64,000 bases of DNA, from positions 1 to 64,000 of the forward strand of contig WNKV01000021.1 of assembly GCA_009720755.1 (NCBI GenBank), given 5' to 3'. Below are positions 39,057 to 47,649 of this stretch, piece after piece. The position numbers and the translations under genes are program-made. A model generated the notes under the pieces. That model searched no databases, had not been told where the DNA came from, and saw only the letters and a program-made list of their open reading frames with translations. Numbering within the stretch: the stretch's first letter is position 1; each line of letters opens with the position of its first letter. Origin of the DNA: Rhodoplanes serenus. GTDB taxonomy: Bacteria > Pseudomonadota > Alphaproteobacteria > Rhizobiales > Xanthobacteraceae.

Positions 39057-40283
39057 ATGACCCGTGCTCTCTCCCATCTCCGCGTGCTCGATCTGTCGCG
39101 CGTGCTCGCCGGTCCCTGGTGCACCCAGAACCTCGCGGATCTCGGCGCCGACGTTATCAAGGTGGAGCGCCCCGGCAGCGGCGACGACACCCGCGCCTGG
39201 GGACCGCCGTGGATCGCCGGCGCGGACGGTGCGCCGTCGCGCGACTCGACCTATTTCGCCGCCGCCAATCGCGGCAAGCGGTCGGTCGCCATCGATCTGG
39301 CGCAGCCGGACGGGCAGGCGCTGGTGCGCGCGCTGGCGGCGACCAGCGACGTCGTGGTGGAGAACTTCAAGGTCGGCGATCTCGCCCGCTACGGTCTCGA
39401 CTATGCGTCGCTCGCGGCCGTCAATCCCGGGCTCGTCTACTGCTCGATCACCGGCTACGGCCAGGACGGCCCGTACGCCCACAAGCCCGGCTACGATTTC
39501 GTGTTCCAGGGGCAGGGCGGGCTGATGAGCATCACGGGCGAGCGCGACGACCGTCCCGGCGGCGGCCCGCAGAAGGTCGGCATCGCCATCGCCGACGTGC
39601 TCACCGGCATGTACGCCTCGATCGCCATTCTGGCGGCGCTGAGCCACCGCGGCGTCAGCGGGCGCGGCCAGTACATCGACATGGCGCTGCTCGACTGCAT
39701 CGTGGCGCTCGGCGGCAACCAGGTGACGGGCTTCTTCGCCTCCGGGCAGGTGCCGCACCGCTACGGCAACGCCCATGCCAGCCTGGTGCCCTACGAGGTG
39801 TTCGCCACCGCGGACGGCCATGTGGTGCTGGCGGTCGGCAACGACACGCAGTGGCAGCGCTGCTGCGAGGCGCTGGAGCGGCCCGACCTCGCGGCCGATG
39901 CGCGCTACGTCACGGTCACGGGCCGCATCCTCGGGCGCGACGCGCTCACCGCCGAGATCGCCCGCACGCTGCGCGAGCGGACCACGGCCGCGTGGATCAC
40001 GGCGCTGGAGGCGCGCGGCGTACCGTGCGGGCCGATCAACGACTACGCCCAGGTGTTCGCCGATCCGCAGGTGCAGCACCGCGGCATGCGGGTCGATCTG
40101 CCGCGCGACGACGGCGGCACCGTGGGCACGGTGGCGTCGCCGCTGCGGCTCGCCGGCACGCCGCCGGTCTACGAGCGGGCGCCGCCGCGGCTCGGCCAGC
40201 ACACCGACGAGGTGCTGCGCGAGGTGCTGGGGCGCTCGGCCGACGAGATCGCGCAGCTTCGCGCCGCCGGCGTGGTGGGGTGA
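39057..40283 (+). CDS. CaiB/BaiF-family (class III) CoA transferase
   Basis: The 408-residue enzyme moves CoA between carboxylic acids. Family motifs are LRVLDLSRVLAGPWCTQNLA, LGADVIKVERPG, VVVENFKVG, NPGLVYCSITGYGQDGPYA, and GRGQYIDMALLDC, with PCGPINDYAQVFADPQV near the C-terminus. Length is typical. It follows the solute receptor gene by 97 bases on the same strand and probably activates the imported acid to its CoA thioester for the hydratase. The start at ATG 39057 fits the family N-terminus. Confidence 0.92.
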   Translation: MTRALSHLRVLDLSRVLAGPWCTQNLADLGADVIKVERPGSGDDTRAWGPPWIAGADGAPSRDSTYFAAANRGKRSVAIDLAQPDGQALVRALAATSDVVVENFKVGDLARYGLDYASLAAVNPGLVYCSITGYGQDGPYAHKPGYDFVFQGQGGLMSITGERDDRPGGGPQKVGIAIADVLTGMYASIAILAALSHRGVSGRGQYIDMALLDCIVALGGNQVTGFFASGQVPHRYGNAHASLVPYEVFATADGHVVLAVGNDTQWQRCCEALERPDLAADARYVTVTGRILGRDALTAEIARTLRERTTAAWITALEARGVPCGPINDYAQVFADPQVQHRGMRVDLPRDDGGTVGTVASPLRLAGTPPVYERAPPRLGQHTDEVLREVLGRSADEIAQLRAAGVVG

Positions 40284-40295
40284 GGCGGAGGCGCG

Positions 40296-41144
40296 TCACC
40301 GCGATGTGGCGGCCTGCGGACGCACCAGCTCGGGCCGGTACTCGAAGTGCATCGTGTCGTAGTGATACCACTTGCCGCCCCACACGAAGCCGTGGCGCTC
40401 GAACACGTCGACGATCTCCTGTGGCATGCGGTTCTTGTAGGGGATCGGATCGGTCTTCTTCTGCCACAGCCAGTAGTCGGAGACGTCGAGGTTGAGATCG
40501 ATGGCGGCGCCATAGCCGTGCATGCTCATCCGGCCGGTATCGGCGACCGGCCGGCAGGCGAGCACGCCGGCGATCGGGTAGGCGGCCTTGCGGATGTCGG
40601 CCGGCAGCGCCTCGATGGCGTCCGACACGGCCTTCAGCTTGTCGGCGACGCCGTTGACGCTGGTCACCTGGATACGCTTGCCCCACGTCTTCGGCAGCCA
40701 GACGATCGACACCATGCGGGCCTGCACCTCGCCCTTGCGGCAGTCGCCGTACATCTTCAGAAAGAACGTTTCGTTGCGGAAGCGGCCGGGATCGTCGTCG
40801 CGGGCCGGCGGCCGCTCCAGCCGCCCGGTGCGGTAGGGCAGCAGGAGCTGATCGCGGATCGAGGCGTTCTTCAGCCGGTCGTCGAACCGCTTCTCGTCGC
40901 GGCCGTCGGAGACCGGCATGACAGTGCCGTCCCGCCAGTAGAGCTTGTCGCCGTCGTGTCGCGCGAGCTGGTCCGGATAGGCGGCCACGAGCGCATCGAG
41001 GCGCTCGTCGGCCCGCGCGAGGCCGGGGCCCGCCAGGGTGGTCGCGACACCGACGAGCACGAGAGCGAGCACCGCGCCGGGATGCGGGCGGGCGGCGAAG
41101 CCGGTGCGGAACGGCGGCGCCGACGTGACGAGAGGTCGAGACAT
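40296..41144 (-). CDS. M15-family D-Ala-D-Ala carboxypeptidase-like metallopeptidase
   Basis: The 282-residue exported protein has a signal sequence (VLALVLVGVATTLAGPGLARA) and a C-terminal Zn peptidase domain. Metal ligands fit M15: SMHGYGAAIDLN (SxHxxGxAxD) and HYDTMHFEYRPEL (HxxMHFE). This suggests cleavage of peptidoglycan stem peptides or D-Ala-D-Ala. The start ATG 41144 has GGGAG 6 bases upstream. It is divergent from a lytic transglycosylase gene across a 600-base gap filled with tandem repeats, so the two wall enzymes could share regulation. Confidence 0.85.
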   Translation of the reverse strand: MSRPLVTSAPPFRTGFAARPHPGAVLALVLVGVATTLAGPGLARADERLDALVAAYPDQLARHDGDKLYWRDGTVMPVSDGRDEKRFDDRLKNASIRDQLLLPYRTGRLERPPARDDDPGRFRNETFFLKMYGDCRKGEVQARMVSIVWLPKTWGKRIQVTSVNGVADKLKAVSDAIEALPADIRKAAYPIAGVLACRPVADTGRMSMHGYGAAIDLNLDVSDYWLWQKKTDPIPYKNRMPQEIVDVFERHGFVWGGKWYHYDTMHFEYRPELVRPQAATSR

Positions 41145-41229
41145 GGCGGTCTCCCGATCGGTTCTGCCGAGCAGAGGTGGCCCGGTGTCGCGCACCGCGG
41201 CGCCGTCCGAGCCATACCTGTCGGCAACC

Positions 41230-41610
41230 TTATCTTAACCGGCCACGCTCCGTTTCCGATTCGTGTCGCGAGGCCGAAGCGGGAACGCGGCCGTGAGTCG
41301 CGGCGAGCCCGTGCGGATGCGTCGCGACCGGCCGATAATCTTTTGTTTACCGCCCCCTATCGGTTTCCGATTCGTGCCGAGCGGCCGAAGCAGGAACATC
41401 CGTGCGAGGCCGCGAGAAAGCCCCGTACGACCGCAACAGCGGTGAATAAACCTTTTGTTTACCGGCCACTGTCCGTTTCCGATTCGTGTCGAAAGGTCGA
41501 AACAGGAACGAGGTCGCGATCTATCGAAAGGGAATTCTCGGCAGAAATTTCGTCGATCGAAACCTTTCGTTAACCGCCCCCTGTTGGTTTCCGATTCGTC
41601 CGATTTTCGC
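41230..41610. repeat. Four tandem 111-112 bp repeats between two wall-enzyme genes
   Basis: The invariant core TTTCCGATTCGT occurs at 41253, 41364, 41476 and 41588, so the spacings are 111, 112 and 112 bases. The conserved block of about 50 bases around it starts T-rich (TTTTGTTTACCG in copies 2 and 3), continues through the core and ends GAAGCAGGAAC-like; copy 4 diverges after the core. Copies 1 and 3 carry ACCGGCCAC before the core while copies 2 and 4 carry ACCGCCCCCT, an alternation suggesting duplication of a two-unit block. The remaining about 60 bases of each unit are less conserved. It does not encode a protein: two spacings are not multiples of three. Function is unknown. Confidence 0.85.
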
Positions 41611-41745
41611 GCATTGTTCCGCGGCCGCATCGATGCGGCCGCGGGCGCTGGTTCGACCAGAAGCCGGGCACCTTCAAATTAAAACCGTGTTTGCGCACTC
41701 TGTGTGTCGCTCGTCCGCCATCGCCGATCTCCTGGAGCCCTCCGG

Positions 41746-43053
41746 ATGACCGTCCTGTCCACCGTCCGGCCCGCGCCCGTCCGACCCGCGCCCGCGCGCC
41801 CGCGCCACGACCGCCTGCGGCACGTCGCGGTCGCGCTGCTCGCGGCCGTCGCGATGCTGCTGCTCGCGCCTGTGCCCGGCCGCGCCGCCGATCCGGCGTT
41901 CCAGCAATGGCTCCAGGCGCTGTGGCCGGATGCCCAGAAGCTCGGCGTGTCGCGCGCCACCTTCGAGCAGGCGATCCGCGGCATCGAGCCTGATCTGTCG
42001 CTGCCCGATCTGGTGATCCCGGGGCGTCCGCAGGCGCCGCCGCGCGGCCAGGCCGAGTTCGTGCAGACGCCGGCCGAGTATCTGCGCGAGAAGACCCTGG
42101 CCAGCCTCGCCGGCCAGGGCCGCAGCCTACTGGCCCAGCATCGCGAGACGCTGCGCCGCATCGAGGAGCGGTTCGGGGTGCCGCCCGCCGTGGTGCTGGC
42201 GATCTGGGGGCGCGAGACCGCGTTCGGCAACTACAAGCTGCCGCACGACGCGCTGCGGGTGCTGGCGACGCAGGGCTTCTACGGCCGCCGCAAGGACATG
42301 TTCCGCACCGAGCTGCTCTACGCCATGAAGATGATGCAGGACGGGGTGCCGCGCGCCGACATGCGGGCCTCGTGGGGCGGCGCCATGGGGCTGACCCAGT
42401 TCCTGCCGTCGGAGCTCTACAAGCACGGCGTCGACTTCGACGGCGACGGGCGCCGCGACATCTTCCGCTCGGTGCCCGACGCGCTCGCCTCGGCGGCCCA
42501 GCAGCTCGCCGCCAAGGGCTGGCAGGCCGGCCATCATTGGGCCTACGAGGTCAGGCCGCCGCGCAATCTCGACTGCACCATTGCCGACCCCGACAACGTC
42601 AAGCCGCTGCGCGAGTGGCAGGCGCAGGGCTTCGTGCCGGCGGGCGGGCGGCGCTTCGCGGCGGCGGATCTCCAGGAGAACGCCTCGCTCCTGATGCCGG
42701 CCGGCACCCACGGGCCGTCGTTCCTGATCCTGCGGAACTACTACGTGATCAAGGACTACAACTTCTCGGATCTGTACGTGCTGTTCGTCGGCAACGTCGC
42801 CGATCGCATCGCTGGCGGTGGCCCGTTCGAGCGGGCGTGGGACCCGGTGGTGCAGCTTCGCACCGCCGACCTCGAGGCCATGCAGCAGCGCCTCACGGCG
42901 CTCGGGCTCTACAAGGACAAGATCGACGGCAAGGCCGGGATGCGCACGCGGCTCGCGCTCGGCGCCTACGAGAAGGCGAACGGGCTGCCGCTCGACTGCT
43001 GGCCCGACGCCGCCGTGCTCGACCACATGCGTGGCCGCACCGCGGGGCGCTGA
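41746..43053 (+). CDS. MltB-family lytic murein transglycosylase with peptidoglycan-binding domain
   Basis: The 435-residue exported enzyme cleaves the MurNAc-GlcNAc bond, forming 1,6-anhydro ends. It has a long basic N-region and signal (VALLAAVAMLLLAPVPGRAA), a lytic transglycosylase domain (about 50-350) with catalytic Glu in IWGRETAFGNYK and the MltB pattern WGGAMGLTQFLPSELYKHG plus FDGDGRRDIF, and a C-terminal peptidoglycan-binding domain (about 375-430; LQRLTALGLYKDKIDGK-type). ATG 41746 has GGAG in range. It is divergent from the M15 peptidase and ends in a strong hairpin. Confidence 0.93.
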   Translation: MTVLSTVRPAPVRPAPARPRHDRLRHVAVALLAAVAMLLLAPVPGRAADPAFQQWLQALWPDAQKLGVSRATFEQAIRGIEPDLSLPDLVIPGRPQAPPRGQAEFVQTPAEYLREKTLASLAGQGRSLLAQHRETLRRIEERFGVPPAVVLAIWGRETAFGNYKLPHDALRVLATQGFYGRRKDMFRTELLYAMKMMQDGVPRADMRASWGGAMGLTQFLPSELYKHGVDFDGDGRRDIFRSVPDALASAAQQLAAKGWQAGHHWAYEVRPPRNLDCTIADPDNVKPLREWQAQGFVPAGGRRFAAADLQENASLLMPAGTHGPSFLILRNYYVIKDYNFSDLYVLFVGNVADRIAGGGPFERAWDPVVQLRTADLEAMQQRLTALGLYKDKIDGKAGMRTRLALGAYEKANGLPLDCWPDAAVLDHMRGRTAGR

Positions 43054-43076
43054 CGTCCGCGCCCGCCGAAACGACG

Positions 43077-43100
43077 ACGGCCGGCGCAGGCGCCGGCCGT
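43077..43100 (+). terminator. 10-bp stem terminator between convergent genes
   Basis: ACGGCCGGCG (43077-43086) pairs perfectly with CGCCGGCCGT (43091-43100) around CAGG. It follows the transglycosylase stop by 23 bases and lies 43 bases before the end of the opposite-strand gene. The T-run is weak on both sides. Confidence 0.65.
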
Positions 43101-43143
43101 GAATTGGTGTCTGGGCGGATTGCCGGGCTGCTTTGGGCAGGCC

Positions 43144-43539
43144 CTACGGGCAGAACCAGCGCGGCCGCGAGTAGCCGACGAACTCGCCATAGGGATCGTA
43201 CAGCGGGCGGCGCGCCCAGTAGCCGCCCGGGCAGCCGACCGGGATCGGGCCTGCATAGGCCGGGTAGGGGGCCCAGCCGGCAACCGGCGCGTAGCCCCCG
43301 TAAGCGGGCGGCGGGGGCGGAGGAGGCGCCACATAGACGGGGGCCCCATAAGCCGGCCGCGAGTTGGCGATGGCCCCGCCGATGATGGCGCCGGCCGCGA
43401 GCCCGCCGAGCAGGCCGGCCGCCGCGGCGCCGCCGCCACCGTGATGATGATGATAGTGCTGGGCGCCGGCGTTGCCCGCCGGCATGGCCAGCACGGCGGC
43501 CAGCGCGGCCGTCGCGACAGCAGACAGGGTTCTAGTCAT
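43144..43539 (-). CDS. Small secreted Gly/Pro/Tyr-rich protein
   Basis: The 131-residue protein has a signal peptide (LSAVATAALAAVLAMPAGNAGA), a His/Gly stretch (QHYHHHHGGGGAAAA), a hydrophobic Gly-rich segment GLLGGLAAGAIIGGAIA that looks like a glycine-zipper helix, a poly-Pro run, and a C-terminus with two cysteines (VGCPGGYW and RWFCP). This layout is frequent in Hyphomicrobiales, where such proteins are of unknown function and assumed envelope-associated. The His cluster could bind metal, which is only a guess. The start at ATG 43539 fits the signal. Confidence 0.65.
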   Translation of the reverse strand: MTRTLSAVATAALAAVLAMPAGNAGAQHYHHHHGGGGAAAAGLLGGLAAGAIIGGAIANSRPAYGAPVYVAPPPPPPPAYGGYAPVAGWAPYPAYAGPIPVGCPGGYWARRPLYDPYGEFVGYSRPRWFCP

Positions 43540-43713
43540 CTTCCCCTCGTGAGACACTGAGCGACCCGGCACCCCGATGCGGAGGTCGGTTTCGGGTCGT
43601 CGCCGAGGCTCAGCCCCGTGCGGCTGGCGGCACCGCGCAGCAAGCACGGCCAATTTGTCGTTAGTTGGGCGGCTGGCCTTACGCCTTCGTGCTAACGCAT
43701 TGATGAACAGGCG

Positions 43714-44028
43714 TTAATAACAGACGGGCGCGACCCGCCAGCGCCATCCGTACTCGGTCCACAGGCGCTGGCGCTGAAGCCAGCAGCCGGGCTGCACCGG
43801 CACGGCCGGCCCGTACAGGGGGCTCCACGGCAGGGGGCCGCCGGTGAGCCCGTACGGCCCGTAGGCGTAATAGCCGTTATTGGCCGCGACGCCGCCGACG
43901 ATCGGCCCGGCGACGATCGGCCCGGCGACCCTGTGGGCACGGTGCGCCGGACGGGTGTCGGCCGCCTCGGCAGGCCCGGTCAGGAGGATCGAGGATAGTA
44001 TCGCGGTGTGGAGACACGTCGCGATCAC
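43714..44028 (-). CDS. Small secreted protein, cysteine pair and aromatic C-terminus
   Basis: The 104-residue protein from GTG 44028 has a signal-like N-terminus (VIATCLHTAILSSILLTGPAEA), a Gly/Tyr-rich middle (NNGYYAYGPYGLTGGPLPW) and a C-terminus QPGCWLQRQRLWTEYGWRWR ending in VCY. That tail matches a frequent rhizobial pattern for short envelope proteins, and it resembles the gene at 43144-43539 in plan. I chose GTG because GGAG lies 5 bases before it; the frame is open to 44181, but the extra part is unlike a secreted protein. Divergent from the PepSY gene. Confidence 0.55.
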   Translation of the reverse strand: MIATCLHTAILSSILLTGPAEAADTRPAHRAHRVAGPIVAGPIVGGVAANNGYYAYGPYGLTGGPLPWSPLYGPAVPVQPGCWLQRQRLWTEYGWRWRVAPVCY

Positions 44029-44179
44029 CGCGGCTCCGCCTCCACGGGCGAACAATCGGACCGTCGTGGCTGGTATTGCGGAGCAATCACCGGAATGCGC
44101 GCGATCGCAGTAAAGGTCGCTTAATCGGTCATCCCTAAAATTGAGAACATCTTTGCTCGCTCGGCGCGGCGCGGCTCCC

Positions 44180-44449
44180 ATGATGGCTTACCTCATCCTG
44201 CTCGTCGTCTTGTTCCTGGCGGCGGCGCCCGCATCGGCGGGTCCGCTCTGCACCAGCGCGCCACCGGCGACCTGGCTGCCGCTCGACACGCTGCGCGCCC
44301 GGGTCGAGGCCGAAGGCTATCGGATCGTCGTGCTCAAGACCACGGCCGGCAACTGCTACGAGATCTACGGCCGCGACCGCGACGGCCGGCGGGTCGAAAT
44401 CTACTTCGACCCGGTCTCGGGCGACGTCGTCAAGGCGTCGATCCGTTGA
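44180..44449 (+). CDS. Small exported PepSY-domain protein
   Basis: The 89-residue protein has a signal peptide (AYLILLVVLFLAAAPASA) and a single PepSY-type unit: LDTLRARVEAEGYRIVVLK, then CYEIYGRDRDGRRVEIYFDP and VSGDVVKA. PepSY domains are thought to inhibit or modulate proteases and often sit beside two-component genes. Here a hybrid histidine kinase follows at once, with its possible TTG start overlapping this stop, so a sensory link is plausible. Starts 44180 and 44183 are both ATG. Confidence 0.75.
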   Translation: MMAYLILLVVLFLAAAPASAGPLCTSAPPATWLPLDTLRARVEAEGYRIVVLKTTAGNCYEIYGRDRDGRRVEIYFDPVSGDVVKASIR

Positions 44450-44466
44450 CCGCCCCCCGGCCCCCC

Positions 44467-47163
44467 ATGCCGCCGCTCGACTCCCGGCAGGGCATGCGGG
44501 TCCTGATCGCCATCGCCCTGCTGATCGCCGCCATCATCGGACCGGCCGGCCTCTATTCTTATCAGCTCGGGTTCGGCCGTGACCAGGCGGAGACCATCAA
44601 GGTCGACATCAGGCGACTCGCGCTGGTGCGCTCGGTGGACCAGAACTTCGTCCGCATCCTGTTCGGGCTGGCGGGCGCGCTGGCCGGCATCGACTCGGGC
44701 GAGCGGGCGCTGCTTCTGTCGAAAGCCGCCGAGGATGTGCGCGCCGCCACCGCGGTCGGCTCGCCGCTCGACAAGCTGATGAGCGCGAGCGCCGACCTCC
44801 AGACGCCTGCCGACCAGATCACGCTGTGGGCCACCATCACGGCGCTCGGCGAGAGTCTCGATCACGTCGCCGAATGGCGCAGCGACGGCGCCTCCGACGA
44901 GGAGCGGTCGTTCCATGTGCTGCGCGCCCACGACAGCATCGGGGCCGCTCGCGAGGTGCTGGAGCGGCTCGAAGGCGTTCTGGAGACGCGCATCAAGCAG
45001 GAGGTCGACGTCTCGACCGGGCTGCTCGATGCCGCCATGCCGATGCTGTGGACCATCGAGGTCGCCGGCGCGCTGGTCGGCGCCGCCATCGTTTTCTTCA
45101 TGCTCGCCACCATCCGGCGGCTGGAGCGGGCCCGCAGCGAGCTTCAGGACAGCCGCACCGAGCTGTCACAGCAGAACGCCCGGTTCAGGGATGCGATCGA
45201 GAGCATGGGCCAAGGGCTGGTGATGTTCGATGCCGACAACCGGCTGATCGTCTGCAACGAGCAGTTCGCCCGGCTGTACGGCATCGGTCCGCTGCCCCCG
45301 GGAACGCCGTTCCAGTCCATCGTCGATCACTGGCGCGACACGGGTGTTCTGTCGGAGGGTGGCGGGCGGCTCCAGATCGTCCCGGAGCGCGACAGCAATT
45401 GGATCGCCCGGCTGCCCGACGGGCGTGTCATCTCGATCAACCGTCGCGTCCGGCAGGCGGGCGGCTGGATCGGCACCCATACCGACATCACCGAGCTGAA
45501 GCGGGCCGAGGACGAGCGGCTGCGTGCCGAGGCGGAGGCGACGCGGGCGCGCGACCATGAGCGTGCCATGCAGGCGACCAGCCGGGCCAAGGCGGACTTC
45601 TTCGCCACCATGAGCCACGAGATCCGCACTCCGCTGAACGGACTGCTCGGCCTCGCCTCGACCCTGCTGGAGACCGGCCTCGACGCCGATCAGCGCAAGA
45701 CGCTGGAGGCGGTCAACCAGTCGGGCGAGAGCCTGTTGGCCATCCTCAACGACATTCTCGATCTGTCCAAGCTCGATGCCGGGCGGGTGCAATTCGAGCA
45801 GGTGGCTTTCTCGCCGCGCGAGCTCGCCGACGCGGTGGTCGGCGTGATCAGGCCGCAGGCAAGGGCCAAGGAGGTCTCGCTGTTCCTGTCGGTGGCCGGC
45901 GACGTGCCGGAGCTGATGCTGGGCGACCCCGGGCGGATTCGGCAGGTGCTGCTCAACCTGGCCGGCAACGCCGTCAAGTTCACCGATCCGGGCGGCGAGG
46001 TGGAGCTCACTCTCGCGTGTCGTGCCCGCGATGCGGAGCGCGCCGTTCTCGAATGGTCGGTGCGCGACACCGGCATCGGCATCGCGCCGGAGCATCTCGC
46101 CTCGCTGTTCACCGACTACGTCCAGGCCGACTCGTCGATCAATCGTCGCTTCGGCGGCACCGGCCTCGGTCTCGCCATCAGCAAGCGCCTGGCCGAGCAG
46201 ATGGGCGGCGACATCACGGTGATCTCGGCGCTCAACCAGGGTTCGACCTTCACGCTGTGCCTGCCGCTGCGGGTGACCCACGAGCGCCGCACCGCGGGGG
46301 TCGCTGGTCCGGTGTCGCACGCCGCCTTCACGGCGGCGCTCGGCCGCCTCGGCCGGCCGCTGCGGCTTCTGCTCGCCGAAGACAACGTCACCAATCAGCT
46401 CGTCGTGACGCGCATGCTGAGGACGTTCGACATCACCATCCGCATCGTCGAGGACGGCGAGGCGGCGGTCGCTGCGGTGATGGAGCACGCCTGCGACGTG
46501 GTGCTGATGGACGTGCGCATGCCCGGCATGGACGGCCTCGCCGCGACCCGGCAGATCCGCGCGCGCGGCGGCCGCTTCGCCACCCTCCCGATCGTCGCGC
46601 TCACCGCCAATGCGTTTCCGGAGGACATGGGGGCCTGCCGCGAGGCCGGCATGACCGGGTTCGTCGCCAAGCCGGTGCGCAAGGCGGTGCTGGTCGAGGC
46701 GCTGGCGCAGGCCGTGCAGGCGGTCGTCTACGGCGGCGCCGGGACGGAGGACCGCGGCGAGGCGGTCGACAATCTTCCCGTTCCGGCGGTGGTGCTGCGC
46801 GCCGCCTCCGGCGAGGAGAAGGCGCCGGTGCTCGACGGCGCCGTGGCGGCGGCATTGTGCGACGAGATCGGCGAGGACGGCGTCGCCGCGACGGTGACCT
46901 GCTTTCTCGCCGACACCCGGCAGCGCCTCGACGGCCTCGCGGGGCTGGCCGCGGCGGCGGATCGCCGCCGTCTCGGCATCGAAGCCCATACGCTGAAGAG
47001 CGCCGCGGGAGCCATCGGGTTCCGCCGGCTGGCGGGGCTCGCTCTCACCCTGGAGCGCGAGGCCGCCGACATCGCGCCGGAGCGCGCCGCCGATCTGGTG
47101 GCGGCCCTCGCCGCAGCCTTCCGCGACGCCGAGGCGGCCGCCGTCGCGCATCGGGTCGCCTGA
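44467..47163 (+). CDS. Membrane hybrid histidine kinase: sensor-PAS-HK-receiver-HPt
   Basis: The 898-residue protein is a multi-step phosphorelay sensor. A first membrane helix ([20 protein letters not shown]) and a second near residue 195-215 bound a helical periplasmic domain of about 160 residues. Then follow a PAS-7-like domain ([19 protein letters not shown]), HisKA with phospho-acceptor His in [16 protein letters not shown], an HATPase ([30 protein letters not shown]), a receiver with Asp in [13 protein letters not shown], and a C-terminal HPt with His in [14 protein letters not shown]. No DNA-binding output is encoded nearby. The start is uncertain: ATG 44467 is used; TTG 44446 would overlap the PepSY stop. 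Confidence 0.9.
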   Translation: MPPLDSRQGMRVLIAIALLIAAIIGPAGLYSYQLGFGRDQAETIKVDIRRLALVRSVDQNFVRILFGLAGALAGIDSGERALLLSKAAEDVRAATAVGSPLDKLMSASADLQTPADQITLWATITALGESLDHVAEWRSDGASDEERSFHVLRAHDSIGAAREVLERLEGVLETRIKQEVDVSTGLLDAAMPMLWTIEVAGALVGAAIVFFMLATIRRLERARSELQDSRTELSQQNARFRDAIESMGQGLVMFDADNRLIVCNEQFARLYGIGPLPPGTPFQSIVDHWRDTGVLSEGGGRLQIVPERDSNWIARLPDGRVISINRRVRQAGGWIGTHTDITELKRAEDERLRAEAEATRARDHERAMQATSRAKADFFATMSHEIRTPLNGLLGLASTLLETGLDADQRKTLEAVNQSGESLLAILNDILDLSKLDAGRVQFEQVAFSPRELADAVVGVIRPQARAKEVSLFLSVAGDVPELMLGDPGRIRQVLLNLAGNAVKFTDPGGEVELTLACRARDAERAVLEWSVRDTGIGIAPEHLASLFTDYVQADSSINRRFGGTGLGLAISKRLAEQMGGDITVISALNQGSTFTLCLPLRVTHERRTAGVAGPVSHAAFTAALGRLGRPLRLLLAEDNVTNQLVVTRMLRTFDITIRIVEDGEAAVAAVMEHACDVVLMDVRMPGMDGLAATRQIRARGGRFATLPIVALTANAFPEDMGACREAGMTGFVAKPVRKAVLVEALAQAVQAVVYGGAGTEDRGEAVDNLPVPAVVLRAASGEEKAPVLDGAVAAALCDEIGEDGVAATVTCFLADTRQRLDGLAGLAAAADRRRLGIEAHTLKSAAGAIGFRRLAGLALTLEREAADIAPERAADLVAALAAAFRDAEAAAVAHRVA

Positions 47164-47220
47164 TCCGCGACATCGACACCAGGCCGCACCGGACCGTCGG
47201 TTGCCGGTGCGCTCGCGACG

Positions 47221-47559
47221 TCAGCGTGCCGCCGGGCTCGATGGTTGTGGCGAGCTCGAGGGCTTCGGCGCGAGACCTTCGACGGTGTCGGGATGCGGGG
47301 TCGGCGATCCCGGCGTGGGTGCGTGATTAGAGGTGCCCGTGAAGGCGCCGCCGGTGCCGCCGGTCCAGCCGGTCGAGCCCTCGTTGCCGGGCGCGGTGCC
47401 GGACGACGGCCCGGTGGTGGGCGGCGTGGCCGGCGGCTCGGGCGTCGCCTGCCCGGTGGCCGGTGCCGGGTTGGGAGCTGAGGTCTGGGCGCTGGCGAGC
47501 GTGGCAGCGGGCAGCAGGCACGCGACGAGCAGCAGGCAGCGGAGCCGGGGGCGGGGCAT
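47221..47559 (-). CDS. Small secreted Pro/Thr/Gly-rich protein
   Basis: The 112-residue protein has a signal peptide (LRCLLLVACLLPAATLASAQ) followed by an unstructured Pro/Thr/Gly/Ser-rich chain containing GSTGWTGGTGGAFTGTSNH and PHPDTVEGLAP. Short proteins with this GWTGGTGG pattern recur in rhizobia with no assigned function. ATG 47559 has GGAG 7 bases upstream, which favours it over the longer frame from 47607. It lies downstream of the helicase gene on the same strand with a 90-base gap. Confidence 0.6.
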   Translation of the reverse strand: MPRPRLRCLLLVACLLPAATLASAQTSAPNPAPATGQATPEPPATPPTTGPSSGTAPGNEGSTGWTGGTGGAFTGTSNHAPTPGSPTPHPDTVEGLAPKPSSSPQPSSPAAR

Positions 47560-47649
47560 GCGCGTTCTCCGGAGGAGCGGGATGGGTGGCCGAAGAGCGA
47601 TCACCACGGCAATGCCGTACCCCGCGCCGTGTTCCCGACGCGTCGGCGA

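Noticed and set aside
41230..41610. CRISPR array
   Set aside because: Only four units, each conserved block about 50 bases and diverging, the segments between are about 60 bases and partly similar to one another, and no cas genes are near.
41235..41630. 131-residue minus-strand frame across the tandem repeats
   Set aside because: Two of three repeat spacings are 112 bases, which breaks the frame between units, so translated copies do not match.
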